A DNA stretch of 64,000 nucleotides from Denticeps clupeoides (Eukaryota; Chordata; Actinopteri; Clupeiformes; Denticipitidae), in contig NW_021629852.1 of the NCBI RefSeq assembly GCF_900700375.1, positions 1 to 64,000 of the forward strand, given 5' to 3'. The number at the start of each line of letters is the position of its first letter. Position 1 is the first letter of the stretch. Of this stretch, positions 33,381-46,387 are shown piece by piece. The notes below the pieces were generated by a model. The model saw only the letters and a program-made list of their open reading frames with translations, ran no database searches and had not been told where the DNA came from. Both the position numbers and the translations under genes were made by a program.

Positions 33381-36300
33381 ATGAAGAGCCCCGCCCACCG
33401 CTGCAGGGACATCGAGAGGCGAGCCGGCTACCTGGGGCCCGAGCACTGTGCCCCGCCCCCACCGCTCCCACAGTCTGATGCCATGTGGTTCATCCGCGAC
33501 GGCTGCGGCATTGTGTGCGGCGCCATCACCTGGCTGCTGGTGCTCTACGCGGAGTTCGTGGTGGTCTTCGTCATGCTCCTCCCCTCCAACAACGTGGTGT
33601 ACAGCGTGCTCAACGGCGTGGTCTTTAACGGCCTGGCATTCCTCGCGTTGGCGTCACACTTCAGGGCCATGTGCACAGACCCGGTCAGATCCACTTGTCT
33701 ACTGATATCAGCATGCACATCCATAATTAGCATCATATCGCAATGCTTATTACATTTTCCCATGAAATCTCCATTTATTTGCTTTTTATGAGTGTTCCAG
33801 TGAGGGTTTTTATGGTTCAGAATGGTGGTGTAGTGCAGACCTACATGTCTTTCTGCTGCCCAGGGCACTTTTCCCTGCATAATTGATGACGTGTCACTTA
33901 TGCCTGAAGCCTTTCAAACCAAAGATGATTTTTTTTATACATATCCACTGAGATTCTTTTTTTCTTCCACTGACGGTCATATAATTCCCAAGAGAAACTG
34001 ATAACATTCAGTAAAATCAAACTCTAAACTGTAAAGCCTAATCAATATGCTGTGTTGTATAACGAGTCACCACTAGGTGTAGGTTATATAGCGTCACTAT
34101 TCCACAATAAATGGAAGGAAAGAACGTATAATGTTCTATATTTGACTGTACCAGTGGCAAAAATATGTAACACACTTATCTAAATGCACGAATCACCAAA
34201 TCGTTCATTTAAAATATGTAACATATCAGCACCGCTCTGTTGTTTACTGTATACTTGATGATGGGTGGGTGTGTCTATTGTGCAGGGAGCACAGGAGCGG
34301 CAACCAATCATTGTTTCTTGCTCGTAACAACATAGCCACTTAACCTGCAATAAACCCCACTGATTGGCCAAATGGGTTTGGGCGACCTGAGACTCTTTCT
34401 CACATTTATGGCTGTAATAGTTGTGAAATTGACGCGAGCTTGAGTCTTAACAATTCATTTTTGAAAAATGTGTGATTACCCGACAATTGTGACCAGTGTA
34501 GTGCTCATTTCATTCAGTTGACCTTTAACCTCGTATGAAAGTGGCATGACCGTTAGCGTACTCTGGCCTGCAGGGAGCCGTGCCCAAAGGAAACGCCACC
34601 AAAGAGTTCATCGAGAGTCTTCAGCTGAAACCTGGACAGGTGGTTTATAAATGTCCCAAGTGCTGCAGCATCAAGCCTGACCGTGCGCACCACTGCAGGT
34701 AAAAGACCCTCAGATCGGCTCCGGCGTTTCATTCCGCGTACTGACCCCGGACCCCAAGAGTGTGCGTGCGATGCTCTGTCCTACATTCCCTGACACACTG
34801 CCGTTGTTTTCCCGTTGTTCCCTCATGCAAAATAATGCGATTTCTGTGTGTGTTTTTACTGAAGTGTGTGTAAACGCTGCATCCGGAAGATGGACCATCA
34901 CTGCCCCTGGGTGAATAACTGTGTGGGAGAAAACAACCAGAAGTACTTTGTGCTTTTCACTGTGAGTACAGAACACACACAAACACACACTCATGCTTCT
35001 ACTGGGTTATTATCTTTTCACCACCATCTACTGGATATTAATGACACTCATATTCACATTAATAATACAAACACACACAATGTACAGAATGATAAAGATT
35101 TTGTTTGTTTACTGTAGATGTATATTGCCCTGATCTCCCTCCACGCCCTCGTCATGGTGGCCTGTCACTTCGTCTTCTGCTTTGAACAGGACTGGACGAG
35201 TAAGTGTTTACACTGTAAACCGTGTTCTCACTCAACTGCTCATTCAACACCTTCTCATTCATAGAAGCCGTTTACACAGAACAGGGAGGTTCTGTCCTGG
35301 GTTCGCCACTGACACAACCAAATTCCATTCGATTACGATTATCATTGTATCGATTATTGAGGCACCCTGTCCATTTTTCTTCACAGGATGTTTTCTTCAC
35401 AGGATGACTTCACAGGATGTTTTTAAATACGCAAGTGAGATGAGAGTTAAGGCCTTAACAAGCATAGTGTTATTTACATTTTTTGACTATTTTGTAATAT
35501 ACACTGAATACAGGAAATCCTAAAATTTAATATAATCACTTGCATTATACAAACGTGTGTGTGACAAAGTCCACTTTCAGTAGAATTGCCCAGATATTGC
35601 TTTATCTTGTGTACGGTTATGCTTTATGTTGATGTATCTGCCTTAGATACCCTTTCAAAAACAGTTTCAAGCTCAAAAATGCGTACGCCGATCAGAGGGC
35701 GTTCCTTTTGAACGTCCGTGTGGACGAGCCCGAACTCCGGAGCAGCGCTGTACTCAGATCAGGCCGCCACAGTCTCTAACGTACTACTTTTTAATTAGAA
35801 AACCACCAAGCAACGTAATTATGATATAATCCATTATGTTTTGGATTTAGTAGAACAGGGCTTGTGCTCAGAACAAGTGACAATTAAATGATAAATGTTT
35901 ATGATCCCATTGATCTTATTAGGTGAGCAGGATTGATCAGGGTTCCAGTTTAACCAGGTTAAAGTGAACCTGTTTAACGAGGAGCGTTTCGGACCTTCAT
36001 TCCCTTGGTTCTCATGGCCCCCAATTTCCTCTTCTTCCACGTGCCTTCCACCACCCTGTTCCTCAGAGTGCAGCTCCTTATCACCTCCAGCCACAGTCAT
36101 CCTCCTCATCCTCCTGTGCTTTGAGGGGCTCCTCTTCCTCATTTTCACCGCTGTGATGTTCGGCACACAGGTCCACTCCATCTGCACTGACGAGACCGTA
36201 AGTTCCCGAGCGTCCACCGCGCCCACCACCGCGCCCGAACCTGTATCATAAACGTCTTCTCCTGTCCGCAGGGTATCGAGCAGCTGAAGAAGGAAGAGCG

Positions 36301-36430
36301 GCGCTGGGTGAAGAAGTCCAGGTGGATGAACATGAAGGTGGTGTTCGGCCACCCCTTCTCCATAGCCTGGCTCAGTCCGTTTGCCACGCCCGACCATGGG
36401 AAGGCAGACCCCTATCAGTATGTGGTCTGA
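33381..36430 (+). CDS. zdhhc3: palmitoyltransferase ZDHHC3 (GODZ-like)
   Basis: Golgi S-palmitoyltransferase; mammalian GODZ acts on synaptic receptors, integrins and other membrane proteins. Coding exons: 33381-33683, 34574-34698, 34865-34961, 35118-35199, 36067-36197, 36272-36430, all in phase, 298 aa (human 299). Starts [20 protein letters not shown] (human MMLIPTHHFRNIERK); a longer frame upstream crosses the acceptor near 33357. Topology: two helices ([40 protein letters not shown]), then the cysteine-rich domain [20 protein letters not shown], the catalytic DHHC at residues 153-156 in [19 protein letters not shown], then two helices. The C-terminus DPYQYVV keeps the terminal YVV type of human ZDHHC3. 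3' UTR to about 37450. Intact. Confidence 0.97.
35731..35841 (+). repeat. unnamed dispersed repeat, copy 2
   Basis: About 110 bp closely resembling 21629-21742, in zdhhc3 intron 5. Both share GGAGCAG, GTACTC(C/A)GATCAGGCC and CAAGCAACGT. Confidence 0.75.
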
Positions 36431-37424
36431 TGGGCGACGCCTGTTCTGGAGACCCATTTTCTCGCCCAGTTGGGTGCATTGTGAACAAGCAGCGCCAGAG
36501 GGACTCGATTGAGCGGAACTCTCACCTGTTTCCCTTTCCAATCAGAGATGGAACTTCTGATGCTTTACTGACCTACGGAACGTCTTCCGTCTTCCTCCTG
36601 TTTACACCAAAGCCCAGGGAATGTCTCCTTCTCCACCGTTTCTCCAAGCCAGAATTGCAGCTACTTCTTGTGCTCTTTTTTCCTGACGACAAATCGCGAT
36701 GTTGCAATAATTAATGTCGCCTGTTTTAAATGTATTTTTTTATACTCCATGGAGGAGGTGCAGATCAGCAGTTCATTCTGGACCTCGCATGACTGCTGGT
36801 TCCTGTCCTTCAGTCATGACTGGTTCTGTCAGCGCCTTACTGGGGGTGGCGCCTGTGGACTTGACCACTGGAGGACCAATAGAAACAGGATTCCAAGGAT
36901 GTGCTGCCTTACGCGTATGTTTACCTATAGGATCGGGTTTTTTTTTTTGATGGTGCAATCGAACATGGTGGCCTTCACAGTGGAACATTTCATGTGTAAT
37001 GTTCACACGCCTTACTCACCCCGCCTCCAGAGGAACTGGAACTCTCCTGCCAAAATTAATCTTTTTCTCATTTTCTTTTCTTTATTTTAACTGTTGATTA
37101 TGAACAGATCAGGTATTATCTGCTGAACCGTTATTACTGCCATACAGCATAAACTGTCTCCTCTCTAACCATATGCAGTAACATTAAAATCTAACTGAAC
37201 CGCACTGTTCAGAACCTAGAACTGGTGTTCCATATGTCCTATATAAGTGAAGACCTCCTTATCAAAGCAGTGACTATCAGGCTTATAACAAGGAAACAAG
37301 TCGACATGATGATGAATTGCAATCCATTCCATTGCCACTAGAGGCAGCACACCACACACTGCTGCCCCTCAGGAGGAACGATCACACTAGTCTCGCTTAC
37401 TTTTAATCTGAGCGCAGACCTCCT

Positions 37425-37430
37425 AATAAA
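37425..37430 (+). terminator. candidate poly(A) signal of zdhhc3
   Basis: AATAAA about 1 kb past the zdhhc3 stop codon, followed by A/T-rich sequence. The intervening kilobase reads as 3' UTR with no other gene. Confidence 0.5.
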
Positions 37431-37439
37431 AGGCAATTA

Positions 37440-38963
37440 AAATTGTGGACGTTGTCTTTATTTAATATGAATTGTGTTTTAATGATTTTGTGTCTTCTGA
37501 TTGAGCTTTATTCCTTGGTTTAGAAATGTGCTAAGAAATTCACATTTAATTCACTTGTCACCGACCCACAATGTGCCGTTCTTTTGAATGGTTATAAATG
37601 AATGTGTGATGGATGTGTGTGAGTTGTGGTTATTCTGTGCCGCCGGTTTTATGAATGAGCTCTGGAATAATTTAACATGGACTCTGCCTCCATTAACTGT
37701 AATACATAATTCATCTTAAGGGGGTCCCTGGGATTTCTTTCTGCCTGTTACAGCTTTGAAAAATTTTATCTTCTAATATCTTTTGTTTGGCAGCAGGATG
37801 GCAGGTGATTACAATGGCGAGCACCTTAAAATGAACGTAAGGCAAGGTGAACCCAGAACACCGTGTTCATCGTGTGAAATTTATTCCAGCGTGTAACAGT
37901 GTAAACATGGTTTCTCCACAATGGATACAAGTGTATTTACACATCCACAAATGCAAGATAAGGACTTTGTTCTGCTACCTCTGGTACCTCATGCTCCTGA
38001 CCTGCTGTGGAACGCTGGGGCTTTCAGATAAGGCCATTCCCCGGCAGGCCCTCGTTCCGTGCTAGTCACCGCGTTCCCTCTGTCTTTTAATGAATATGTG
38101 TAGAACATTTCGATTTCTGACCCAGCAGTTGTAGGAAGAACATTTGATTCAGGAAGTGCATCAACAGAACAAATGCAAATAATTTTTTTGCTTCATGCAT
38201 CTTAAAGATGTCGAAAATAACCTGGTGCAGGCGGACCAGTCAGAAACGAGCGCTGTTCTTATTGCACCGAGCCTGACCCGGTCCACAGGCGTCACAGTGA
38301 TAAGGGATCGTAGGAAGTACAGCAGTGGAGGACCAGCATGCATGATGGAGGACGGCGCCTTTGTGCTTTTTGCTACCGGCTGATCCAGCACTTGATCCGG
38401 ACTACACGCCAACCGCTGCATGCTGGGAGATGCACAGGGCTCAGGTTGTCCAGAGGAAGCCTCTGGAGGAAAACAGTGAGACTGAGCTGATGCCTCCATC
38501 CTGAATCGGCGTCAACACGGGCCAGTCTGATCAGTCTTTGGTCTGGAGAGGAACTGGTCTAAGTAAATAAAACGTCAGCAGCTAAATACATGAACCTCCC
38601 CGAAAATGCCAAATTAAATGCACCATTATGCACAGAAAAGATTCGTAAGGCCATACGGCCCTCGCTACTGACCATCGACTGTTGAAAAACATGGTCGCCA
38701 TAATCTCAAAACAGGTCTAGTGCCCCTGGTGGCTGCTTGCAGGAATGTTTAGCTCTGCCCACCCCTCCCATCAGCCAATATTCCAGCACAGGCCTAACTA
38801 CGGCAGTTCTGCATGCCTGACGGCGCCCATGTTCTCAACGGTCCGTGGTCCTCGCCAGGGGGTGGGACTTGTGTAGTGGCAGCAGTTATGTTGGTGGCCT
38901 ACAGATAAATAATCCTACAGCAGCCATGCAGGCGCAGCGTGAACCTCCATCGCCAGGGACCCG
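37440..38963. other. gap between convergent zdhhc3 and tmem42 3' ends
   Basis: AT-rich then mixed unique sequence. Overlapping short frames at 38161-38499 on both strands have no recognised match. It includes the tmem42 3' UTR near 38964 (minus). Confidence 0.5.
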
Positions 38964-39627
38964 TCATTCATCCTTCTTGGTCACAGGTGGGTCGCTGGGT
39001 GTTGCTCGGTGAAGCACCAGGAGGCCGGAGAGCGTGAGCGAGATGCCCACCCACCACAGCGCCAGGTGGCTCTCCCCAAAGATGAGCTGACCCAGGAACG
39101 CCTGGAGGAACATGAGGCGTGTGTCAAGAGACGGAACGTTCCGGCTGGAGTATTGAGCGGGTGTCGGGGCGCGTCGTACTCACAGAGGAGATGAAGTTGG
39201 AGGCCGTGGTGGTCACAGTGGCCCGGGTGGAGGAGGAGGAGTACCTGAGCGCCTTGGCCAGGAAGGTCCACATCACAGCGTTGCAGGTGAAGAGCAGGCC
39301 GCCGCAGAGGAGCCTCAGGGGGATGTGCAGCTGACAAAAATGAATTATTACTACTGTAGTAGTCCTGATCAGCAACCATTTGTTTAATAACGAGACACGG
39401 CACGTGGGGTCGCGCTGAAGGTCATTATTTGTGAGTGCGTGACGTCTCACCCAGTCGCACGCGGTGGCCTCGTTCTCCGGGCGGAATTTGCGCTGCTCGC
39501 CCCACGTCCGGAGGCCGGACTCACACACCCCCTTCAGGTAGTCCGCGCCCAGGGACAGCTTGGCTGACGACGACGCCACGGCGCCCAGGAAGCCCGCGAG
39601 CAGCGCGTACACCACGCCGGGGAACAT
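38964..39627 (-). CDS. tmem42: transmembrane protein 42
   Basis: Small multi-pass membrane protein of the drug/metabolite-transporter (EamA-like) fold; function unknown. Three exons: 39451-39627, 39184-39330, 38964-39101, in phase, 153 aa (human about 159). Conserved features: YALLAGFLGAVASSSAKLSL (human [20 protein letters not shown]), NAVMWTFLAKALRYSSSSTR, SNFISSAFLGQLIFGE, and ALWWVGISLTLSGLLVLHR at the end (human LWWGGVFLILCGLTLIHRK). The start at 39627 is preferred; the frame also opens at 39726, but those extra 33 codons run through a tandem CCAAT-box array, which suggests promoter or 5' UTR. Human carries a longer N-terminus, so the upstream start cannot be fully excluded. Confidence 0.93.
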
Positions 39628-39671
39628 CTCATCTCCGCCGAGGAGGAACCTCCAGCACGTCCAGCTCCTCC

Positions 39672-39780
39672 TCCAAGGGCCAATCACAGCCGAGGAGGAC
39701 CGTCCCGCTCCTTCTCCAAGGGCCAATCACAGCCGAGGAGAAAAGCCCAGCTCCTCCTCCAGGCGCCAATCACAGCCGCC
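39672..39780. promoter_or_regulatory. triple CCAAT-box array with 43-bp period, tmem42 promoter
   Basis: GCCAATCACAGCCG occurs three times, with CCAAT at 39680, 39723 and 39766, exactly 43 bp apart, within a tandem repeat that also carries GCTCCTCCTCCA and GAGGAG. On the tmem42 strand each reads CTGTGATTGGC, the NF-Y consensus type. It lies 45-140 bp upstream of the tmem42 ATG. Confidence 0.75.
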
Positions 39781-39799
39781 TACCGATGCGTGCCGGCGC

Positions 39800-42300
39800 A
39801 TGCTGGGAGATGTAGTCCACCTTTTCCTTCTCGAGTCTTCCCGTGGTTTCTACCCTTTTATTTACAGTAGAAGATCAAAGATCAAAGAAGATCAAAGGAA
39901 GGTGTTCACATTCAGAGGCTAAATAACAAGCAATTCTATATTTTTAAAGGCTCAGAGTCAGACTAGGGACGGAGCCCTAGCTGCTTAGAACCAGCAGAAC
40001 ATCACCTTCTTCCCATTGATGGTTTCTTCGTTACACCCCAAAGACGCATGACATGCATGATTGTTTTGATTAGCTGGTGTCACAAGGTTCATAGGTCAGA
40101 GTTGGCCTCTCACCAGTTATCGACTACACAGACATCCCTAGTGTGGGGTATGACCAGTAGGGGGCTTCACTCTTCGTGCTGTAGATTGCAGTGTATGGGA
40201 GACTCCAAAGCCAAACATGGGGTTTCATCATCCTACCTCAGAGGCCGTATTATACCTGGCACTCTACCACTGAATATTTTCAAACAGAAGCTTAAGACCT
40301 TCCTCTTTAGAGAATACTCAGACTAACTAGTCTGACTTTTGTAAAGACAACAGAGTTAATAAAATAATTGTATTCATGGTTTGAGTTCTAGTCAACCAGA
40401 ACAGATTACTTCACTGATGGTAACATGAAAGCACGTTGTAAGTCGCTCTAGATAAGGGCATCAAATGCCATAAATGTAAAACCTAAATGCAGTTTTTTAT
40501 AGGAGGATCATTGTTGGAGTGTTACCTTCTTCTGAGAGACTTATAAACCGCGAAATCACCGTCCATGCTGCACACAGGATCATAAATCTGCATAAATAAA
40601 TAAAACATCAGTCATGTTCCTGAAGGATTAACTGATGACTGACATTCAACAAACATCTCCTCATGGCTACTCATCATAATGCACAATCTGCATTACGATA
40701 CAACTGATATTATCTAAACGTACTTCACATTTCAGAAACAGAATCGCGTTTATGGGCCATACACATACATTCCGGTCGACGGCGTCTCTAAAACAACAAC
40801 AATATACAATATAGTCCAATAGCTTATATACAGAAAATTATAGAAACAAAACCACAAGTGTACATAAATCAGAATCAGAAAACCTTATTAATCCAGAAGG
40901 AAATTGCGTAAAGCAGAGCTGCAATGCTGCAGGTGTGACAGTTTGGCTGTTTGGTCCATTTCAGCTTTGTAACTCCACAGGTTTTGACAGTGCACTGTTG
41001 CCGCTGATTGTATTGATTATGTTGTGTGTGTGCTCCAGACCTGCACACATCCACCCACATCCACCCCAGACCCCCCTCAGCGGCAGGGCCAGGCGATAAG
41101 CCCTGCATTAGCAGAATCACTTGTGTTTGGGGGGGAAGAATGATGTAATGATGTACGGTTTTGCACAATATGAAGCCGCTGTGACATTAATACACGGAAT
41201 AATTAGTCCTCGGTTTCAACACAAGCACAGAATGAACACTAGCGTGTTCCAACATTCATTGCTGGGGACATTTTATAATAGAACTTCATTTTGATAACAG
41301 TAGAAAACCCTCAAAAATTGATTTACCTAAAGTATTTATAGCAGAATTTCTGTCTTCTTGCGAAACAGTGACATGGTGTGTAAAAAGAAAAAGAGACAGT
41401 AATGCAATATTTTTCTCAATATGTAGATTTTTCCTTTACTTATTTCACAGAGTTGGAAGAGACCGACACCCATTTCTTCTAGCACTACTGACTAAAACTG
41501 GCGAAAGTGATAATGATCATACTAGACAATAAACATGATATTTCCTATCTGCAAACACAGATTCTTCATTATTTTTCAAAACCTGCTGTGAAGATGCTGC
41601 ATTTTAATGAGCAGCTCTCTGATTTTACCCACATGGCTGTTTCAGCCAGAAACCAGGGAATCTTATAATGACTCTATTATAAAACAATAGAAATCCCTTC
41701 CAAACACTTAATTGGTTCCCCTGTCAGGCAAGTCACAGGGCAACAAAGCTGATTTATTATGGCAGAAGGATGAGAAGAACAGGCTGCAGAAAAGTGGAGG
41801 ACTGACCCTGAAGGTCCTTCTCCACCGTGGAGTAACTCTCTCATGCAGTTCCACCAATGCATCCACACCTCCCGCTAACGTAATTCACGCCATGCTGCCA
41901 TGAAGCAAGGCTATACCCAGTGGTTTGAATAAATCTGTATTTAAAGAGCTTTTTACTTCTAAATAGCATCGTGCATTTCATACATTAAACCATTTATGGT
42001 TGGAAGGTCTCCGGGTAGGTTTGGTCCTAGAAAACATGCGTGACTTTTCTAACGGTCCCTAACATTGCGTTCAGTAATAAGATTGAATAAAAAAATCACC
42101 ATATAGGGTCTTATCTAGTTTGACTGCAAAGTAAGAAAACGCAGTTTTGTCTCCTGCACATGAGATTAAAACGTCTCGGACATTTTAAAGTCTGCTTCTG
42201 TGGACCGGTCCGGCCGTGGACTGGACTCTAAAACCGGGCTTGCGGCGGGGTTGCCAGGTCGGTCCTTCAACGGACACGTGTTGCGGTTCCTAATTTCAAT
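39800..42300. other. intergenic region between divergent tmem42 and osbpl10
   Basis: 2.5 kb with one LINE tail (40150-40480). The rest is AT-rich unique sequence. Short open frames (40875-41168, 41677-41903) have no recognised homologue. Confidence 0.6.
40150..40480 (+). mobile_element. L2-like LINE 3' end fragment
   Basis: The plus-strand frame ends IFKQKLKTFLFREYSD, the typical FKxxLKTxLF C-terminus of L2/Rex-type reverse transcriptases. It is followed by GTAAGTCGCTCTAGATAAGG and ATAAATGTAAAAC, the conserved LINE tail. Only the last few hundred bases remain. Confidence 0.7.
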
Positions 42301-42589
42301 ACTTTCTAAATAATATTTTATTTTACTTTCAGGCATATCTTAATGAAAATGGTCAGGTGGTGGACTGAAGGTGGTTATTGATGTTTGTAAGTTTGAATCC
42401 GGGAACCGACTTGGTTGGTGTGTGGAGTTGACATGCTCTCACTGTCCAAAGACCTGTACACTATGTGCCGCTGTTTAGAGAAGGTACATCACGACCATGT
42501 TGCCTTTTGTGATGAGCGTTTTGTTTTAAAGATTATTTGGCGTGCTGTGTATACGTGCTGAAGCGCGGGGTCGGTCTGCGGTTGAATGA

Positions 42590-42808
42590 GCGAACATCTG
42601 GTTGCGGGGACTTGCTGTCGCAGATCTGGCAACCCGGCGCTGGGAGGGAGGGTCTGCGTTGCTGCGACGTCCAGCGGAAAAACCGCTGAACGGGACGCGG
42701 AGCCACAGCCGCAGCTCCGGCAGCGGGGACATGACTCGGCCCGGGGCGGGACGCGGGGCAGAGCGCGACATGTCACCGCGTCGGGCGTAAAGCGGCGACA
42801 CCGCGAGC
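42590..42808 (+). promoter_or_regulatory. CpG-rich promoter/5' UTR of osbpl10
   Basis: Dense CpG block (GGGACGCGGGGCAGAGCGCG etc.) immediately upstream of the start codon. The transcription start itself cannot be placed. Confidence 0.5.
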
Positions 42809-44377
42809 ATGGAGACGCCGCCGCCGCCGCATCCCGAGAGGGGCAGCGCGGCCAGGAAGGTCGGGAGGAGCGGCTCGGCCTCCCTCGGGCGCCCGCTGGA
42901 AGGAGTTCTGAGCAAATACACCAACCTCCTGCAGGGCTGGCAGAACAGGTGAAGATGAGGCGGGTCACAGCAGTACTGTCCTGTTCTAATGACGTTTTAC
43001 TTAGTTCATGGAAATGAAGTTCCGTTGAACGTTGAATTTTTCTGCAGCGAGAACCCAGTAAACTGAACACAACAGGTCGTCTAGAGAACATGCTGGACCA
43101 GACATGCAGAACTGGAGCGGAACATTATCTGGTGATGTGGTCTTGCTCCTCTGATTAGATGTTTAGATGAACTTTGAATGTGGGTGGACAGCCTCTGATA
43201 TGCTCATGTTTTTTTATATTTAAAGCAGCTGCTCTGAACATCAGACTGGAGGACTAATGCTGCCATGTTCAAGAATGTACATTTTAACTCTGAATTATGT
43301 GGATCCGTTGAATTGTGTAGAAAATGAGGTATGGATTGGGTGTGCAAGGCTCATGTGGTGGGAGGAGTCCAGGTTGATGGGAGGAGCCCGAGTGAACTGC
43401 ATAGAGTAGTTCTGGAGGTTGTGCGGAATGGGTGGGCGGGGCTCAGGTGGTAGGAGTCCAGGTTAGTGGGAGGAGTTTTAGTGAGTTGATACAGAACAGT
43501 AGTTCTATGGGATTGTATGGATTGGGTGGGCGGGGCTCAGGTGGTAGGAGGAGTCCAGGTTAATGAGTGAGAGTGAGTTGGTGCAGACTTGTAGGCCAGT
43601 ATCAGATGATGCATTAATAGAAGGTTCTGTTTTTTTTCTAATTGTAGTGCGTGTTTCTTATTATTTGCATGCTGCATTTGTGTGTGTGTTTGATATTGGT
43701 CTCTTGTAGGACATCCATCTGTGTCCTCTTTTGTCTCATGTGAATTCCCGTCACCTGTACCAGGCCTGTTTGAAAGGCCAGCAGCAGGGCGCCAGTATCT
43801 GGAAGCAGAAATGTGTTCTGGTTGGGTGAACTGGAGCTCTGCCATGGCTGCAGGAGGCAGTTAGGCAAGGAATCCTGTCCTCTTTCCGAGATGTCACCAG
43901 AATCAAATAAAAAAAATTCACTCAGACAAGCATGGAGCCTCATGAACCCGTTCAAACCACATTGTTAAGTGTGTGTGTATGTTCTTGGATTTCTGTCTTT
44001 GTGATGACATTGTGACAGTGCTTGGTTTGGTAGTAGGCATGTTACTGAGATGAAAAGACAGGGAATGCAGGAGGGAGGGAGGAGACACGATCCTTCACTC
44101 AGTGTTGCCAGATTGGGTGTATTGTGGTATTGAGCCCCGTTCTGATCTGGCAACACTGCTTGATCTCTAAACTAACAAGGCTATTGAATGAGTGCATGAT
44201 TTGTGGAAGGACGTGTGGAAATATGTGGGCAGTGACGGTTCTTTTCGTACGGATTCCTGCAGGTGGGAACCAGGGTGGGTTTCTTCTCTGGTCTGATCCA
44301 TCAGGTTGCTGTGGCATCTACGCTTAAACATTTCCCTGCAATGTTACCATAGTGATGGGAGAAGCCTGAATATAGCA

Positions 44378-44432
<55 letters not shown>

Positions 44433-46348
44433 TACAGCTGGTGCATGTCTCTGTAATTGTCTTTCATGCCCATGATGGGCTGTTTTGAGTTAAATTTCAC
44501 GCTTAGTCAGGATGGAACCAGTGGTGAGATGCGAAGCTTGCTCAGATAAATGACCCCTGGGGTCACGTGTCCAAACAAAAGCGGGTGTTTCAATCATAGC
44601 TACAGTTCCGAGCTTGTTTACTGGACTGCTGCATCCTGTCTTTGAAGACATGTCCCACCATTAGGTAGCACAAATGAAATAAAGCTGATCTCTCCAGGGT
44701 TGCATCATGGTTTGTTCTCACTCGCCTCTGGTTCATCGGCATCTCTTGTGCTTTGAGACCCCAGATAAACTCTGGATCTAATAAAGGATGCTCTTATACG
44801 TTAATGGTTCTCTAGCAGTTTTGGCCCAAGGACGTAATAAATATTAAAAATAGATCTTATGAGGAAAGTGGCTTCATGGCGCCCCAGGTTTGAGAATGTC
44901 AGACGGTTTATTGGATTATTATTATTATTCCGCCGTGGCTTTGTTCATATTCTCATGCTTTGGGGGAACTCATTTCACCTCCTGTAGAGGAGCTTGTAGA
45001 AGGTTGACAACCGGAGACAGAACGTTCCAGTATGAAGGTGAGTGTGAGTGAGAAGCTGGTCTGGGTGGTGAAAGCCAGGCGGGACCAGGAGAAGATGACG
45101 GAACGTGGAACAGGCTTTGTCTTGTGCTAGTTGTGATTGTCTGTCTGCGAAGGCTGGTATTGACCTGCAGCTTCTTCTCCGGCCTGGTCGATGGAACGTC
45201 TCCCCTTGTCTGGTTGTTTGCTCAGATGCTCGCTTGCTTGTCCTGTATTTCGGACAGTGACCTGTTGTCCTGGGTTAACTTCCATGTCTACCAAACCATT
45301 TTTATCTCATCAATAGAGAACCGTTACTGATGGCGGGAACAAGTCTTCTGTACGATACGATGCTGGTTACATCTCCAGTCTGTGGGAAGGTGTGGATATC
45401 AGCTGAGAGCTTTTCATCCTGCAGCTCTCCTGTCCTCTCACCTCCTTGCTTGAATTCCTTTAGTAATTTATGTTTTCCTCCGTCACGAATGAAGTATTTT
45501 TACTGTTTTCAGCTGTTGACCTGCTTGCTATGTGTTTGACAAAAAGGAAGAATTGTGATGAAAACTGCAGATAATGACACCATTTACAGCTTTTCTTCCC
45601 CTCTGTTCCTCTCTTTTTTTTTCTCCTACAAGGTACTTTGTTCTAGAGCCAGATCTGGGACGTCTGCAGTATTTCGTCAGCGAGCAGGGCAAAAACCTGA
45701 AGCCCCGTGGTTCCTTCCCCCTGATTGGTGCGTCGGTGACCCCGAGTGACGAGGCTCCACACATGTTCATCGTTCATTCGGCCAGCGGGGAGATCTTCAA
45801 GCTGCGAGGTAGAAGGCCACCCTGACGTCTGTTGTCAGTCAGGAGGAGGATGGTGATGATGTTGATGATTGTGTGAGGGTCCGTTCCAGGTATCAGTTTC
45901 TGGTAATGTGGACCAGAAGCAAGGTGAAGAGCAACCATGTCACCTCTTTTGGTGTCATTATCTGGGCCTGAGTGGCCAGCCTGGACTGCTTAGTTTCAGA
46001 AGGTTCGGTCTGATTGGACATTTGAGGTCTGAAGCTGCAGCTTTTGGGTAGTTGCCATGGTTTTCTTAGTGTACTTGTCTTCTTGCCAGAGACCAGGAGA
46101 GAACCGTAACCTTGACCGTGTTAATCCAGATCCAGCACGTAGGGAAGCAGGAAGTTCTCTGTAGTCAGGTTCTGAAGAGAAGAGCTGGGAGGGCTGTGTG
46201 TGTGTGTGTTTAAGATCTGTGTGGGTCATGTGATGCCAGTCTGGTGGTCAGGTGGGCGTCGCCCCCATCAATTACAGGTCAAGTCGTTATATTAATTCTG
46301 ACATAGATTTTCCAATAACTGCATTCAGGCAGGCAATAAAGATTCACA

Positions 46349-46387
<39 letters not shown>

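Noticed and set aside
35834-36541. 235-codon minus-strand frame over the last zdhhc3 exons
   Set aside because: It is antisense to confirmed zdhhc3 exons and has no family similarity.
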